Source: Chloroflexota bacterium (GTDB lineage Bacteria; Chloroflexota; UBA6077; SHYK01). From it: a DNA stretch of 64,000 bases. The notes beneath the pieces are model-generated. The model did no database searches. It saw only the letters and a list, made by a program, of their open reading frames with translations, and was not told the origin of the DNA. Where the stretch lies: NCBI GenBank assembly GCA_035652535.1, contig DASRDP010000058.1:86065-150064 (forward strand), given 5' to 3'. Made by a program: the position numbers and the translations under genes. Shown here piece after piece: positions 1-9,187 of the stretch (positions are counted from its first letter, which is position 1; each line of letters starts with the position of its first letter).

Positions 1-2016
1 GCGTGGCTCGCCTGGGGGCGCCAGCTCCGGGCCGCGTGGACCGAGATTCGGCCGCTGGCGATCGGCGCCGAAGTCACCTTCGTGGTGGTGTTTCTCATCG
101 CGGTCGGGATTCGCGCCTATAACGCGCCGATCGCCGGCCAGGAGAAGGAGATGGACTTCACCTTCCTCCACTCCTTGATCAAGACGGCGTCGCTTCCCGC
201 CCCCGATCTCTGGCTGATCGGCTACGGCATGCCCTACTACTACTTCGGGTACCTGACGCAGTCGCTGCTGCCGAAGGTGCTCCCGATCGACCCGGCCGTC
301 TCGTACAACCTCGCCCTCGCGACCGTTCTTGCTCTGGCCGCGTGCGGCGCGTTCGGCCTCGTCGCGGGTCTCGTGAAGCTCGCGGGCGGCGCCCGCCGCA
401 CGACGCTCGCCCTCGGGGCCCTCGCCGCCTTCGCGCTGACGATCATGGGCAACCTCGAGGCGTTCTTCGAGCTGATCGCCGACCACGGGCTGGGGAGCGC
501 CGCGTTCTGGTCCGCGCTCGGCATCAAGGGACTCACGGCGAACGTCGGCGGCTTTCCGCCCGATGGAGGCTGGTGGTTCCGCGCCGCTCGAGTAATTCCC
601 AACATTCAGCCCGATGGGATCACGGAATTTCCGTACTTCAGCTTCCTGCTCGGGGACCTCCACCCCCACTACGTGGCCATTCCGCTCGGCATCCTGATCC
701 TCGCCCTCGCTGCGCACGAGCTGCTCGTCGCTCGTCCGTTGCGCGGCGATGCGATCCGGCTCGCCGTTGCCGCCATCGTTCTGGGCGCAGTCATCCCCTC
801 GAACACGTGGGACGTTCCCATCTTTTGGGGCGTCTTCGCACTGGCGCTGGCCGCCTCGGCGTTGCGGAGGACAGACGAATCTCTCACGATGCGGGCGCGC
901 GGCTGGGACCTGCTCTTTGTGGTCCTTCTCGCGGTGGTCTGCTATGCGCCCTACCGAGTCGGATACGTCGCCCAACCCCTCGGCGTCGCGCTGGTCGACG
1001 AGCGCACGATGTTCGGGTCGCTCTTCGTGCTCTTCGGTCCGCTCATCGTCCTGGCATTCGCCGGTGGGATCGTCGGGCTGCTGATGAATCACGAACCCGA
1101 GGAGCGCGGCGCCCTCGGCCGATGGGCGCTTCTGGTCGGGACAGCCGCGGGAGCCGCCCTCCTGGTCGCGCGCCAGCCTACGCTGGGATTTCTCGTCGCG
1201 TCGCTGATCTTCTGGTCGTCGATTTCCTGGCAGCGCGCGACCGGCGGCGGGTCAGCTTCGAGGGTCGCGACGGCCCTCCTCACCCTCGCCGGACTCGGGA
1301 GCATCCTGATACCGGAGGTGGTGTACCTCCGGGACGTCTTCGGCACGCGCATGAACACGGTGTTCAAGTTCTATTACGACGCCTGGATCCTCCTGGCGCT
1401 GGCGGCCCCGCTGATCCTTTGGGAGCTTGGCCTCGTCGCGCGATCCCGCGCTGCCAACGCCGCCCTCTGGGCGCGCCCGGTGGCGGCGACCGCGATCGCG
1501 GGCTCCGCCGCGCTGATCGGCGTCAGCGCCATCTACCCGGTGGCGGCGACCTGGACCAAGTCCGGGGCTTTTGCGGGTGCCGCGACGCTGGACGGGATGG
1601 TCCACATTCGAAACGGGCGCACCGACGACGCCGCCGCCATCGACTGGCTGCGGCGCCTGCGACCGACAGTAGGGGTCGTGGAGGCGGTCGGAAACGACTA
1701 CTCGGATGCGGGCCGCTTCTCCACCTTTGCCGGGCTTCCAACCCTCGTCGGCTGGACCGGTCACGAGCTGCAGTGGCGCGGCACGTCGCCGGAGGTGGAC
1801 GCGCGCAAGGATCTGGCCCGCCGGGTCTATACGGACCCGAACGCCAGGAGCTGGCGCCCCGAGCTGGAGCGGCTGGGCATTCGGTACGTCGTCGTGGGAA
1901 GCATGGAGCGCGAGATCTACGGACAATCCGCTGGCGCCGACCTGGGGAGCTCGCTCCCGGTGGCCCAGCGTCTAGGGAGCACAACGATCTATGAGGTTTC
2001 CGACCGCGGGCAATAG
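1..2016 (+). CDS. DUF2298 (YYY) polytopic membrane protein, 5'-truncated by window edge
   Basis: The reading frame is open from base 1, so the gene starts outside the window; the GTG at 82 is only an internal codon. The 671 visible residues form many hydrophobic segments with short loops. A motif FSFLLGDLHPHYVAIPLG lies near residues 210-230, and aromatic-rich loops (PYYYFGY) sit near residue 105; these fit the DUF2298 / YYY membrane protein family, which I recognise from Chloroflexota and archaea. The family is thought to be related to GT-C-type glycosyltransferases, but no reaction is established. The C-terminal soluble part (about 535-671) resembles the extracytoplasmic tail of such enzymes. 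It overlaps the next gene by 26 bp, suggesting co-transcription with the membrane proteins downstream. Confidence 0.8.
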   Translation, partial: AWLAWGRQLRAAWTEIRPLAIGAEVTFVVVFLIAVGIRAYNAPIAGQEKEMDFTFLHSLIKTASLPAPDLWLIGYGMPYYYFGYLTQSLLPKVLPIDPAVSYNLALATVLALAACGAFGLVAGLVKLAGGARRTTLALGALAAFALTIMGNLEAFFELIADHGLGSAAFWSALGIKGLTANVGGFPPDGGWWFRAARVIPNIQPDGITEFPYFSFLLGDLHPHYVAIPLGILILALAAHELLVARPLRGDAIRLAVAAIVLGAVIPSNTWDVPIFWGVFALALAASALRRTDESLTMRARGWDLLFVVLLAVVCYAPYRVGYVAQPLGVALVDERTMFGSLFVLFGPLIVLAFAGGIVGLLMNHEPEERGALGRWALLVGTAAGAALLVARQPTLGFLVASLIFWSSISWQRATGGGSASRVATALLTLAGLGSILIPEVVYLRDVFGTRMNTVFKFYYDAWILLALAAPLILWELGLVARSRAANAALWARPVAATAIAGSAALIGVSAIYPVAATWTKSGAFAGAATLDGMVHIRNGRTDDAAAIDWLRRLRPTVGVVEAVGNDYSDAGRFSTFAGLPTLVGWTGHELQWRGTSPEVDARKDLARRVYTDPNARSWRPELERLGIRYVVVGSMEREIYGQSAGADLGSSLPVAQRLGSTTIYEVSDRGQ

Positions 2017-3721
2017 CGAATCGATCGTCGGAATCGACGGTGCCGAATCGACGTGGCCGATTCGGCTCGACCCGGCTCTGATCCCATGGCTCGCCATCGC
2101 CGCTGTCGCGGCCTTCGTGCGGCTCGTCCTCATCGACCGACTGCCCCTCTCGGACCCCGAGGCGGCCTTGGCCTTCGCCGCTTGGCGCGCCTCCCAGGGA
2201 ATGGAGCCCGGGACCCTCGTCGACTTCAATGCTCCGGCCCTGAGTCATCTCATGACCGCGCTCGTGTGGATCTTCGGCGCGAGCGATGTCGTCGCTCGAA
2301 TGGCGCCGGCGCTGGCCGGGGTGGCGCTTTCCCTGACGCCCGCGCTCCTCTCCGACGTTCTCGGACGCCGCGCGATGGCGGCGGCCGGCGTGCTGATCGC
2401 CACCTCGCCCATCGCCATTCAGCTCTCGCGAACCGTGGATCCCGCCGCCATCACGGCGGCGATCACCATGCTGATCGTCGGGAGCGCCGTTCGGATCGCG
2501 ACAGACCGACCCCGGTGGGCTCCCTGGGCCCTCGCCCTCGGGGTCGGGCTGGGGCTCGCCGCCGCCCCGGGCGTGGTCGTCGGGCTCGCGACCGCGGGTG
2601 TCGCTGCCGCTGCGACGTGGGGCGTCTTGCCAGGCACCTGGCCAAGGACGATCACCGATATCCGGTCCACTGGCCGCCTCAAGGAGATGACTGGACCGGC
2701 GCTGCTGGGCGCTGGCGCCTTTCTCCTCTTGGGAACCGGCGCCCTCACCGATCTCGCCGGCATTGGCTTCGCCGTCGGGCCTCTCTGGGGGAATGGATTC
2801 GCACTGTTTCGTCCCGCCCCGTTCCCCACCCGTAACCTGGCGGCGCTCCTCGCGGACGCCTGGCCTCTGTTGGCGCTTGCCGCCATCGGATTCGCCCAAG
2901 AGGCCCGCAGCCCGAATCGCGTCGCCCTGTTCGTCGGACAGTGGGCGCTCCTCCTGGCGGCGCTCGCGGCGGTAACCGGGCAAGCCACCTTCGACCTGGC
3001 GCTCCTGCCCGTGGGTCCCCTCGCCGTCCTGTCGGGCATCGCGGTCGATCGAATCATCAGCGAACGCCTGGGCGTGCGGCCCGACGGGGCAGCCTGGGGC
3101 GCGGCCCTGGCGGCTTTCCTCCTCATCGGGGCCGTTCTCCTCGGCATCTCGCAGTCCGTCGGCGCGGGTAAGGTCCCCGCCCCGCCGGGCGTCGCCGGGG
3201 TCCTTGCCGTGCTGGTCGCCGTGACCGCCATGTGGTGGCGCGGCCTCGAACCACGCCAGCGGAGCGCGGCCGGCCTCGTACTGGGGACCCTCCTCATCGG
3301 CGGAGCAACCGTCGGTACGGTCATGCGCGTGAGCTTCGGCGGAAGCCCACCAGGTACCGAGCCGTTGCTGCGCGAGCAGACCGAGCCTACGCTTCGTGAG
3401 GTCTTTCGCGACATCACAATCACAGCACGGGCCGACGGGCGCGCGCTCGCCGTCGACAACGACACCCCAATGGCCGTTCAGTGGTATGGGCGAGACATCC
3501 TGCGGGTGGACAGCGTCCCGGCGAGCGGGGCGCCGCCCATCACGGTGAGTATTGCGCCGCCGATGATCGCTGGGAGCCCGCAGAATCAGCGTCGGACACC
3601 GTGGAAGACGACGTCGAGCCTCGTTCGGAGCGATCTCAAGCCGCTTGCCATCGCGCAGTGGGTGGTCGCTCGCAGAGGACTCGTGAGCGGAAAAGCGAGC
3701 GATATAATCATCTCTCAATAA
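1991..3721 (+). CDS. GT39-like polytopic membrane protein, probable glycosyltransferase
   Basis: The protein has 576 residues, with a hydrophilic N-terminus, about ten to twelve predicted membrane segments (roughly 30-480) and a C-terminal soluble tail. The first external loop after TM1 carries LPLSDPEAALAFAAW, matching the place where PMT/ArnT-type GT-C enzymes keep acidic residues that use polyprenyl-phosphate sugars. I therefore infer a dolichyl/undecaprenyl-phosphate-sugar transferase, but a clear DE/DD pair is not evident. The gene overlaps the preceding DUF2298 gene by 26 bp and precedes the Agl23-like gene, so the three probably form one envelope-glycosylation unit. The precise start is uncertain; the ATG at 1991 is the first in frame. 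Confidence 0.6.
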   Translation: MRFPTAGNSESIVGIDGAESTWPIRLDPALIPWLAIAAVAAFVRLVLIDRLPLSDPEAALAFAAWRASQGMEPGTLVDFNAPALSHLMTALVWIFGASDVVARMAPALAGVALSLTPALLSDVLGRRAMAAAGVLIATSPIAIQLSRTVDPAAITAAITMLIVGSAVRIATDRPRWAPWALALGVGLGLAAAPGVVVGLATAGVAAAATWGVLPGTWPRTITDIRSTGRLKEMTGPALLGAGAFLLLGTGALTDLAGIGFAVGPLWGNGFALFRPAPFPTRNLAALLADAWPLLALAAIGFAQEARSPNRVALFVGQWALLLAALAAVTGQATFDLALLPVGPLAVLSGIAVDRIISERLGVRPDGAAWGAALAAFLLIGAVLLGISQSVGAGKVPAPPGVAGVLAVLVAVTAMWWRGLEPRQRSAAGLVLGTLLIGGATVGTVMRVSFGGSPPGTEPLLREQTEPTLREVFRDITITARADGRALAVDNDTPMAVQWYGRDILRVDSVPASGAPPITVSIAPPMIAGSPQNQRRTPWKTTSSLVRSDLKPLAIAQWVVARRGLVSGKASDIIISQ

Positions 3722-3733
3722 GCCGGGCGTTCG

Positions 3734-3763
3734 AGGGGCGCTCTGATACAACAGAGCGCCCCT
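3734..3763 (+). other. Perfect 11-bp inverted repeat between membrane-protein genes
   Basis: AGGGGCGCTCT at 3734-3744 is exactly complementary to 3753-3763, with an 8-nt loop. It lies 12 bases after the stop of the GT39-like gene and about 36 bases before the Agl23-like start. No T-run follows on either strand, so it is not a canonical intrinsic terminator. It could be a transcript-stabilising hairpin, a U-less terminator or an operator. Confidence 0.5.
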
Positions 3764-3799
3764 CCTGGTGCGACCGCGCTTATGGGGCGGAGAGGAGAC

Positions 3800-6721
3800 A
3801 TGGTCCAGGTCCAAGAGCGAGAGCAGATCGAGCCCGTAGCCCCGCGACTACCCTCTCCCCCCGCCGCACCGGCGCAGCCCACGCTCTGGCGGTCGTGGAT
3901 GCCGTACGTCCTGATCGTGGGCGTCGCGTTCGCGCTGCGAATGTGGGACCTCGGCTCCCGCGCGATGCACCACGACGAGAGCCTCCACGCGCTGTACGGC
4001 TGGTACTTGTACGTCGGGCGTGGGTACGTTCACGACCCCATGATGCATGGGCCGTTCCTCTTCCACCTGACCGCGCTGATGTACCTGCTGTTCGGGGACA
4101 GCGAGGTCAGCTTCCGCTTCTCCTTCGTGCTCCTGGGAACGGCGGCGATCGCGCTGACGTACTTCCTGCGCCACGAGCTGGGCCGCGTCGGGTCCGTTGC
4201 AGCGGCCCTGATGCTGGCGTTCGGACCGGTGTTCATGTACTTCTCGCGGTTCGGCCACAACGAGTCCCTCCTCCTCTTTCAGGAGCTGCTGGTGGTCGTC
4301 GGCCTGTTTGGCTGGCTCCGGACGCGCAGGGCGGCCTATCTGTATGCGGCCGCCATTGCGTACGGCTTGATGTTCTCGACGAAGATGACGTCGCTGATGT
4401 TTGGCTTCATCGTCGCCGCCTTCGTCGCCGCCGCCATCGGTTATGAGACCTGGCGCAAGGGCGAGGAGCAGCCCGTCCTCACGGCTGTTCGCGATGTCGG
4501 GTGGTCTCGCCTCGTGGTGTGCGTCGCCATCGTGCTGGGGATCTCGGTGGTCCTCTACACCACCTTTTTCACCAACCTGGAGGGGCTCTGCACGGCGTTT
4601 TGGTCCCCGTCCATCGGCTCTTGCGCGGGGAAGCAGGGGATGCTCCAGTACTGGCTGGCGCAGCAGGGTGTGGCGCGCGGCTCCCAGCCCTGGTTCTACT
4701 ATCTGCTGCTCATTCCGCTTTATGCCATCGTCCCGCTCACGCTCTCCCTTGCCGCGCCCTTCCTCGCGCCGCGTCCGCGCTCGCACATCTTCTGGTTCAC
4801 GGCGTGGTGGGCGCTCGCGTCGATCCTCCTGTACTCGTACGCGGCGGAGAAGATGCCGTGGCTGGTGGTGCACCCGACGACACCGCTGGTGCTGCTGGGA
4901 GCCCTCACCGTCGAGGGCGTCGCGCGCCACTTCCGACGGCCCTGGGGGCTGACGCCACGACAGTGGTCCCTTGTCGGGCTGGCAGTCCTCGCGGTTGCCG
5001 CCCTCATCGCCCTGGCGAGCGCTGGCGCGGGGCCCGCCGCGTCGGCGCTGGCGGCGCAGTCCGCCGCCTTGCGCAAGATCCCGCTCCTCCTCATTCTCGC
5101 CGCGCTCCTCGCGTCGGCGCTCGCTGTCGCCTTCCGTCTCACGACGCGACAGGCGCTCGGCGCCCTCGGCGCAGGGGCACTCGCGATCCTCGTCGTCTAT
5201 TCGCTCCACACCGCGTGGCAGGTCACGTACAAGAACGGCGACATCCCAGTCGAGATGTTGGTGTACGTCCAAAGCTCGCCCGACGTGCCCTACATTGCAC
5301 GGGAGGTCGAGCGGCTCGGAAACGAGACAGGGCTTCGGAAGGACCTCCCGATCCTCCTGGACGGCGGCTACACCGAGAACGTTGGCGGCCAGAACGTCGA
5401 ACACGAGGCCGTTTCTTGGCCCTTCGAATGGTATTTCCGCAACTACACGGCGAAGACGTACTATTCGAAGACCCTCCCGGGCGACTTCTCGACCGGGAAG
5501 TACGCGGCCCTCCTGGTGATGGGGACGAACCTCGACCCGATTCGCGATCAGCTCTCCGGATACACCGGGCACAAGATGCGGCTGAACTGGTGGTATCCAG
5601 AGGACTACAAGCAGCTCACGTGGAGCACCATCCCGCAAACGCTCCTGGACCCGCAGGAGCGCCTCAAGCTGCTGAAGTACATCCTGTATCGCGAGCTGAT
5701 GAACCCGCCGCTCGGCGCGCGCGAGATGTGGTTCTACGAGCGCAACGATCTCATCGGCGGCGGCGCCGGAGCTGCCCCGTCCGAGGCGGCCGCCAGCGTG
5801 CCCCCAGGTCGACCGAACGCGGCGGTGCCCGAGGTGGGTAGCGTGCGCGTGATCGGCTCCATGGGCCGACCCGGCGGCGTCGCGGCGCTCCGCGAGCCAA
5901 AGGGGGTCGCGACGGGTCCGGACGGCAAGATCTATGTGGCCGACGCCGGCTCATCGACCGTCACGGTGTTCAATCCAGACGGCACGGTCGCCGGGACGTG
6001 GGGAACTCGGGGTGATGGCGATGGGCAATTCAACGAGCCGTGGGGGATCGCCGTCGCGCCGGACGGTTCGGTATTCGTCGCGGATACATGGAACCACCGA
6101 ATTCAGAAGTTCGACGCGAGCGGCCGGTTCCTCCTGAAGTGGGGAACCGGGCAGATCGGCTCCGAGCCATCCCGGTTCTACGGGCCGCGCGATATCGCGA
6201 TCACGCCGTCGGGACAGGTCCTGGTCACGGACACCGGAAACAAACGCATCCAGGTCTTCGACCAAAACGGCGTGTACTACCGCTCCTTCGGCACAGAGGG
6301 CGCAGGACTCGGGCAGTTCCGCGAGCCGGTTGGGATCGCCGTCGACGCGCAGGGCAAGGTCTACGTGGCCGACACGTGGAACGAGCGAATCCAGGTCTTC
6401 GACGCGACGTTCCAGCCTCTTGGCCAGTATGCCGTGAGCGGGTGGAGCAGTCAGACGCTCACCAATAAGCCATATCTCGCGGTTTCGTCCGACGGCACCG
6501 TGTACGCGACCAGGCCCGACGACCACTCCATCGTGCGCGTGCAGGACGGGCTCGTGGGCGAACTGGCGCTCCCCGCCGGTACGCAGCTCCGCCAGCCCGT
6601 TGGCATCAAGCTGGACCGCGACGGGCACCTCCTTGCGAGCGACTCGCAGAGTGGCACCATCGTCGAGCTGGACGTCGGCGCGGGTGCGGACGCCGAATCA
6701 TCGGACGCGTCCGGCCAATGA
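3800..6721 (+). CDS. Agl23-like GT-C membrane protein fused to a C-terminal NHL beta-propeller
   Basis: The 973-residue protein has two parts. The first ~620 residues are polytopic, and after TM1 they carry MHHDESLHALYGWYL, the acidic signature of the TIGR03663 'flippase activity-associated protein Agl23' / GT39 type. From about residue 690 there are five or six NHL repeats (for example GQFNEPWGIAVAPDGS followed by VFVADTWNHRIQKFD), which form a propeller likely exposed outside the membrane. The ATG at 3800 is chosen over one at 3782 because GGAGAGGAG lies directly upstream at normal spacing. It is downstream of two related membrane proteins and is followed 16 bp later by a flippase-like gene. 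Role inferred: transfer or recognition of lipid-linked sugars at the cell surface. Confidence 0.8.
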   Translation: MVQVQEREQIEPVAPRLPSPPAAPAQPTLWRSWMPYVLIVGVAFALRMWDLGSRAMHHDESLHALYGWYLYVGRGYVHDPMMHGPFLFHLTALMYLLFGDSEVSFRFSFVLLGTAAIALTYFLRHELGRVGSVAAALMLAFGPVFMYFSRFGHNESLLLFQELLVVVGLFGWLRTRRAAYLYAAAIAYGLMFSTKMTSLMFGFIVAAFVAAAIGYETWRKGEEQPVLTAVRDVGWSRLVVCVAIVLGISVVLYTTFFTNLEGLCTAFWSPSIGSCAGKQGMLQYWLAQQGVARGSQPWFYYLLLIPLYAIVPLTLSLAAPFLAPRPRSHIFWFTAWWALASILLYSYAAEKMPWLVVHPTTPLVLLGALTVEGVARHFRRPWGLTPRQWSLVGLAVLAVAALIALASAGAGPAASALAAQSAALRKIPLLLILAALLASALAVAFRLTTRQALGALGAGALAILVVYSLHTAWQVTYKNGDIPVEMLVYVQSSPDVPYIAREVERLGNETGLRKDLPILLDGGYTENVGGQNVEHEAVSWPFEWYFRNYTAKTYYSKTLPGDFSTGKYAALLVMGTNLDPIRDQLSGYTGHKMRLNWWYPEDYKQLTWSTIPQTLLDPQERLKLLKYILYRELMNPPLGAREMWFYERNDLIGGGAGAAPSEAAASVPPGRPNAAVPEVGSVRVIGSMGRPGGVAALREPKGVATGPDGKIYVADAGSSTVTVFNPDGTVAGTWGTRGDGDGQFNEPWGIAVAPDGSVFVADTWNHRIQKFDASGRFLLKWGTGQIGSEPSRFYGPRDIAITPSGQVLVTDTGNKRIQVFDQNGVYYRSFGTEGAGLGQFREPVGIAVDAQGKVYVADTWNERIQVFDATFQPLGQYAVSGWSSQTLTNKPYLAVSSDGTVYATRPDDHSIVRVQDGLVGELALPAGTQLRQPVGIKLDRDGHLLASDSQSGTIVELDVGAGADAESSDASGQ

Positions 6722-6737
6722 CGCGGCGCAGGAACTC

Positions 6738-7748
6738 GTGAGCGCCGGGAGGATCCTACGCCCGGTCATCGGCATTGGGATCAGCGTCGCCTGCCTCGCG
6801 CTCCTCGCGCGCTCCGTGCCCCTTGGCGACGTGGTGAGCAGCCTGCGGTCCGCGAACCTGCTGCTTCTCATCCCGGCCGTTCCCCTGTACTTCCTGGGGA
6901 CGGCGGTCCGGAGCCTTCGATGGCAGCGGCTCATGCGGGGCTACCCGGTCGCGTTTCCCGATCTCTTCCGCGCGCTCGTCATCGGCCTCACCTTGAACGA
7001 TCTGCTCCCCGGCCGGCTCGGCGAAGTGGCGAGGATCTTTCTGGTCGCGCGCCACGGCGTGCCGGTCGGCACCTCCCTGGCCGCCATCGTCGTGGAGCGC
7101 GTACTGGACGGAATCGCCCTCACGGTGCTGCTCGTCGTCGGAATTCTGCTCTCCGGGGCAGGCGACCCCATGCGAAATGTGGCGGCGGCCTCGGCGGTGC
7201 TCTTCGCGGTGGTCACCATCGCGCTCCTTTGGGCCGGGTCCGTCCCGGGTCCATCTCGATGGGTCGGGATTCGCGTCATCCGCCTTTTCCCGGAGCGGTT
7301 TCACGGGCCGCTGGAGCGCGCCATGGAGACCGCGCTCAGCGGTCTCGGGGCGATCGCGAACCCCACGACCGGACTCGTGGTCCTCGGGCTGTCGCTCGTC
7401 GCGTGGGTGATCGAGGCCGGCATGTATCGCGTCATCATGGCCGGCTTTGCGCTGCCGGGCTCGATGGCCGTGAGCATGATGGGGGCGGCCGTGGCCAACC
7501 TCGCCACCCTCGTTCCGTCGTCCCCTGGCTACGTGGGAACATTCGACGTGGCGCTGAAGGAGCTGCTGGTGGATGTCGTCCGAGCAACGCCGCCGGACGC
7601 GGTCGGCTTTACCCTTACCGTTCATCTGGTGTTGATCGTTCCTGTCGTTGTGGCCGGACTCTTCTTTCTCTGGCAGGAGAACATCAGCATCCCGGAGATC
7701 ACGCGGCGGCCACGGCGGGCGACAGAGCCGCCGGTTGCTGGCCGCTGA
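6738..7748 (+). CDS. Lysylphosphatidylglycerol synthase TM / UPF0104-type flippase-like membrane protein
   Basis: This 336-residue protein has about eight membrane segments and the family signature LNDLLPGRLGEVARIFLVARHGVPVG near residues 85-110, followed by VVERVLDG. These are typical of the DUF2304-adjacent 'LPG_synthase_TM' (UPF0104) family. Members move or modify lipid-linked substrates, and those lacking the MprF catalytic domain, as here, have no proven reaction. I place the start at GTG 6738, 16 bp after the Agl23 stop, with GCAGGA upstream; a longer frame from 6600 would run through the end of the Agl23 gene in another frame and is unlikely. The context suggests a partner of the preceding glycosylation proteins. 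Confidence 0.75.
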   Translation: MSAGRILRPVIGIGISVACLALLARSVPLGDVVSSLRSANLLLLIPAVPLYFLGTAVRSLRWQRLMRGYPVAFPDLFRALVIGLTLNDLLPGRLGEVARIFLVARHGVPVGTSLAAIVVERVLDGIALTVLLVVGILLSGAGDPMRNVAAASAVLFAVVTIALLWAGSVPGPSRWVGIRVIRLFPERFHGPLERAMETALSGLGAIANPTTGLVVLGLSLVAWVIEAGMYRVIMAGFALPGSMAVSMMGAAVANLATLVPSSPGYVGTFDVALKELLVDVVRATPPDAVGFTLTVHLVLIVPVVVAGLFFLWQENISIPEITRRPRRATEPPVAGR

Positions 7749-7764
7749 GAGGTGTTGCTATAGT
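7735..7764 (+). promoter_or_regulatory. Candidate sigma70 promoter for the ugd-mutS-mutL run
   Basis: A -35-like TTGCTG (7735-7740) and a -10-like TATAGT (7759-7764) are separated by 18 bp and lie about 59 bp before the ugd start. The -10 matches five of six consensus bases; the -35 is weak, and it overlaps the end of the upstream gene. Confidence 0.4.
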
Positions 7765-7822
7765 CGCCTCGAGCCTCCTATCTCCTCCGGAAGCGCTGCC
7801 GTCGGCAACCAAGGGGTAGCTT

Positions 7823-9181
7823 GTGGCAAGGATTACCGTGGTGGGCGCGGGATATGTGGGGCTCGTGACGAGCGCCTGTTTCGCTGACCTCGGCAACCGC
7901 GTGATCTGCATCGACATCGACGCGGACCGGATCGCGGCACTCCAGCGCGGGCGGATCCCCATCTTCGAGCCAGGGCTCGACGAGATGGTGGAGCGCAACG
8001 CATCGGCGCAGCGCCTCGCGTTTACGACCGACTACGGCGCGGGCGTCGCCGGCGCCGAGTTCGTCTTCATCGCTGTTGGCACCCCCAGCGGAGCCGCGGG
8101 CGAAGCGGACATGCGATATTCCGAGGCCGCCGCGCGGAGCATTGCGCAATCGGCAACCGGTCCTCTCACCATCGTCAACAAGAGCACCATGCCCATCGGC
8201 GCTGGTGACACCATCACGAACATCGTCCGGCAGGAGCTGTCGGAGCCGTATCCCTTCCACGTCGTCTGCAACCCCGAGTTTCTCAGGGAGGGGTCGGCCA
8301 TCGGCGACTTCTTCAATCCGGATCGCATCGTTCTCGGGGCAAACGACCGGGAGGCCGCGGAGCGCGTCGCGGATCTGTACCGTCCGCTCGGGGCCCCGAT
8401 GCTGATCACGGACATGCGCACGGCGGAGATGGTCAAATACGCCTCGAACGCCTTTCTCGCGGCGAAGATCTCGTTCATCAATGAGATCGCCGGCATCTGC
8501 GAGCGGCTCGGCGCCGACGTCACCCAGGTGGCCCAGGGAATGGGCTACGACCGCCGCATCGGCCGGAGCTTCCTCGACGCGGGCCTCGGCTACGGCGGCT
8601 CCTGTTTTCCGAAGGACGTTCGGGCTCTCGAATACATGGCGTCGATCCACGGCTCGCACCCACAGCTTCTCCGTGCCGTGATGGAGATCAACCGCGACGT
8701 CCGCCGCTCGGTCATCCAGAAGCTCCGCGGCGTCTTCGGGGGGCTCGACGGCCAGGTCGTGGGGGTTCTCGGGCTCGCGTTCAAGCCCAACACCGACGAT
8801 CTGCGCGACGCGCCATCCCTCGAGATCGTCCACCTCCTCCAGACCGAGGGAGCGACGGTGCGCGCCTTCGATCCGGCGGCGATGGACCACGCCAAGCGCA
8901 CCCTGTCCAACGTCTACTTCGCCAGCGACCCGTACGACATGGCCCGCGGATGCGACGCCATCGTCCTGGTGACCGAGTGGAACGAGTTCAAAGAGCTGGA
9001 CATGGCGCGCGTGGCGGATGTGATGCGCTCGCGAGTGCTCCTGGACGGGCGAAATATCTACGATCCCGACGAGATGGCGCGCCGCGGATTCCGCTACATC
9101 GGCATGGGGCGAGAGGATCGACACGCCGATCTTCCGGTGGACCTGCACGTCGGCGACTCCGCCATGAGCCGCACCGGGTAG
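7823..9181 (+). CDS. ugd: UDP-glucose / nucleotide-sugar 6-dehydrogenase
   Basis: A cytoplasmic enzyme of 452 residues that oxidises a UDP-sugar (normally UDP-glucose to UDP-glucuronate) with two NAD+. The N-terminal Rossmann motif GAGYVG is at residues 8-13, with an acidic IDID just after. The central segment has the conserved NPEFLREG and the KYASNAFLAAKISFINE helix. The catalytic cysteine lies in GLGYGGSCFPKDVRAL near residue 260, and the C-terminal NAD-type domain begins with GLAFKPNTDDLRDAPS. The start is GTG 7823, after a weak AAGGGG. It supplies an activated uronic acid for surface polysaccharide, consistent with the membrane glycosylation genes upstream. mutS begins 6 bp after its stop. 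Confidence 0.95.
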   Translation: MARITVVGAGYVGLVTSACFADLGNRVICIDIDADRIAALQRGRIPIFEPGLDEMVERNASAQRLAFTTDYGAGVAGAEFVFIAVGTPSGAAGEADMRYSEAAARSIAQSATGPLTIVNKSTMPIGAGDTITNIVRQELSEPYPFHVVCNPEFLREGSAIGDFFNPDRIVLGANDREAAERVADLYRPLGAPMLITDMRTAEMVKYASNAFLAAKISFINEIAGICERLGADVTQVAQGMGYDRRIGRSFLDAGLGYGGSCFPKDVRALEYMASIHGSHPQLLRAVMEINRDVRRSVIQKLRGVFGGLDGQVVGVLGLAFKPNTDDLRDAPSLEIVHLLQTEGATVRAFDPAAMDHAKRTLSNVYFASDPYDMARGCDAIVLVTEWNEFKELDMARVADVMRSRVLLDGRNIYDPDEMARRGFRYIGMGREDRHADLPVDLHVGDSAMSRTG

Positions 9182-9187
9182 CTCGGG

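Noticed and set aside
1523..3814. 763-codon open frame on the minus strand under the GT39-like and DUF2298 genes
   Set aside because: Arg/Gly/Pro-rich low-complexity translation typical of antisense frames in high-GC DNA; the plus-strand genes have clear membrane-protein character and family motifs.
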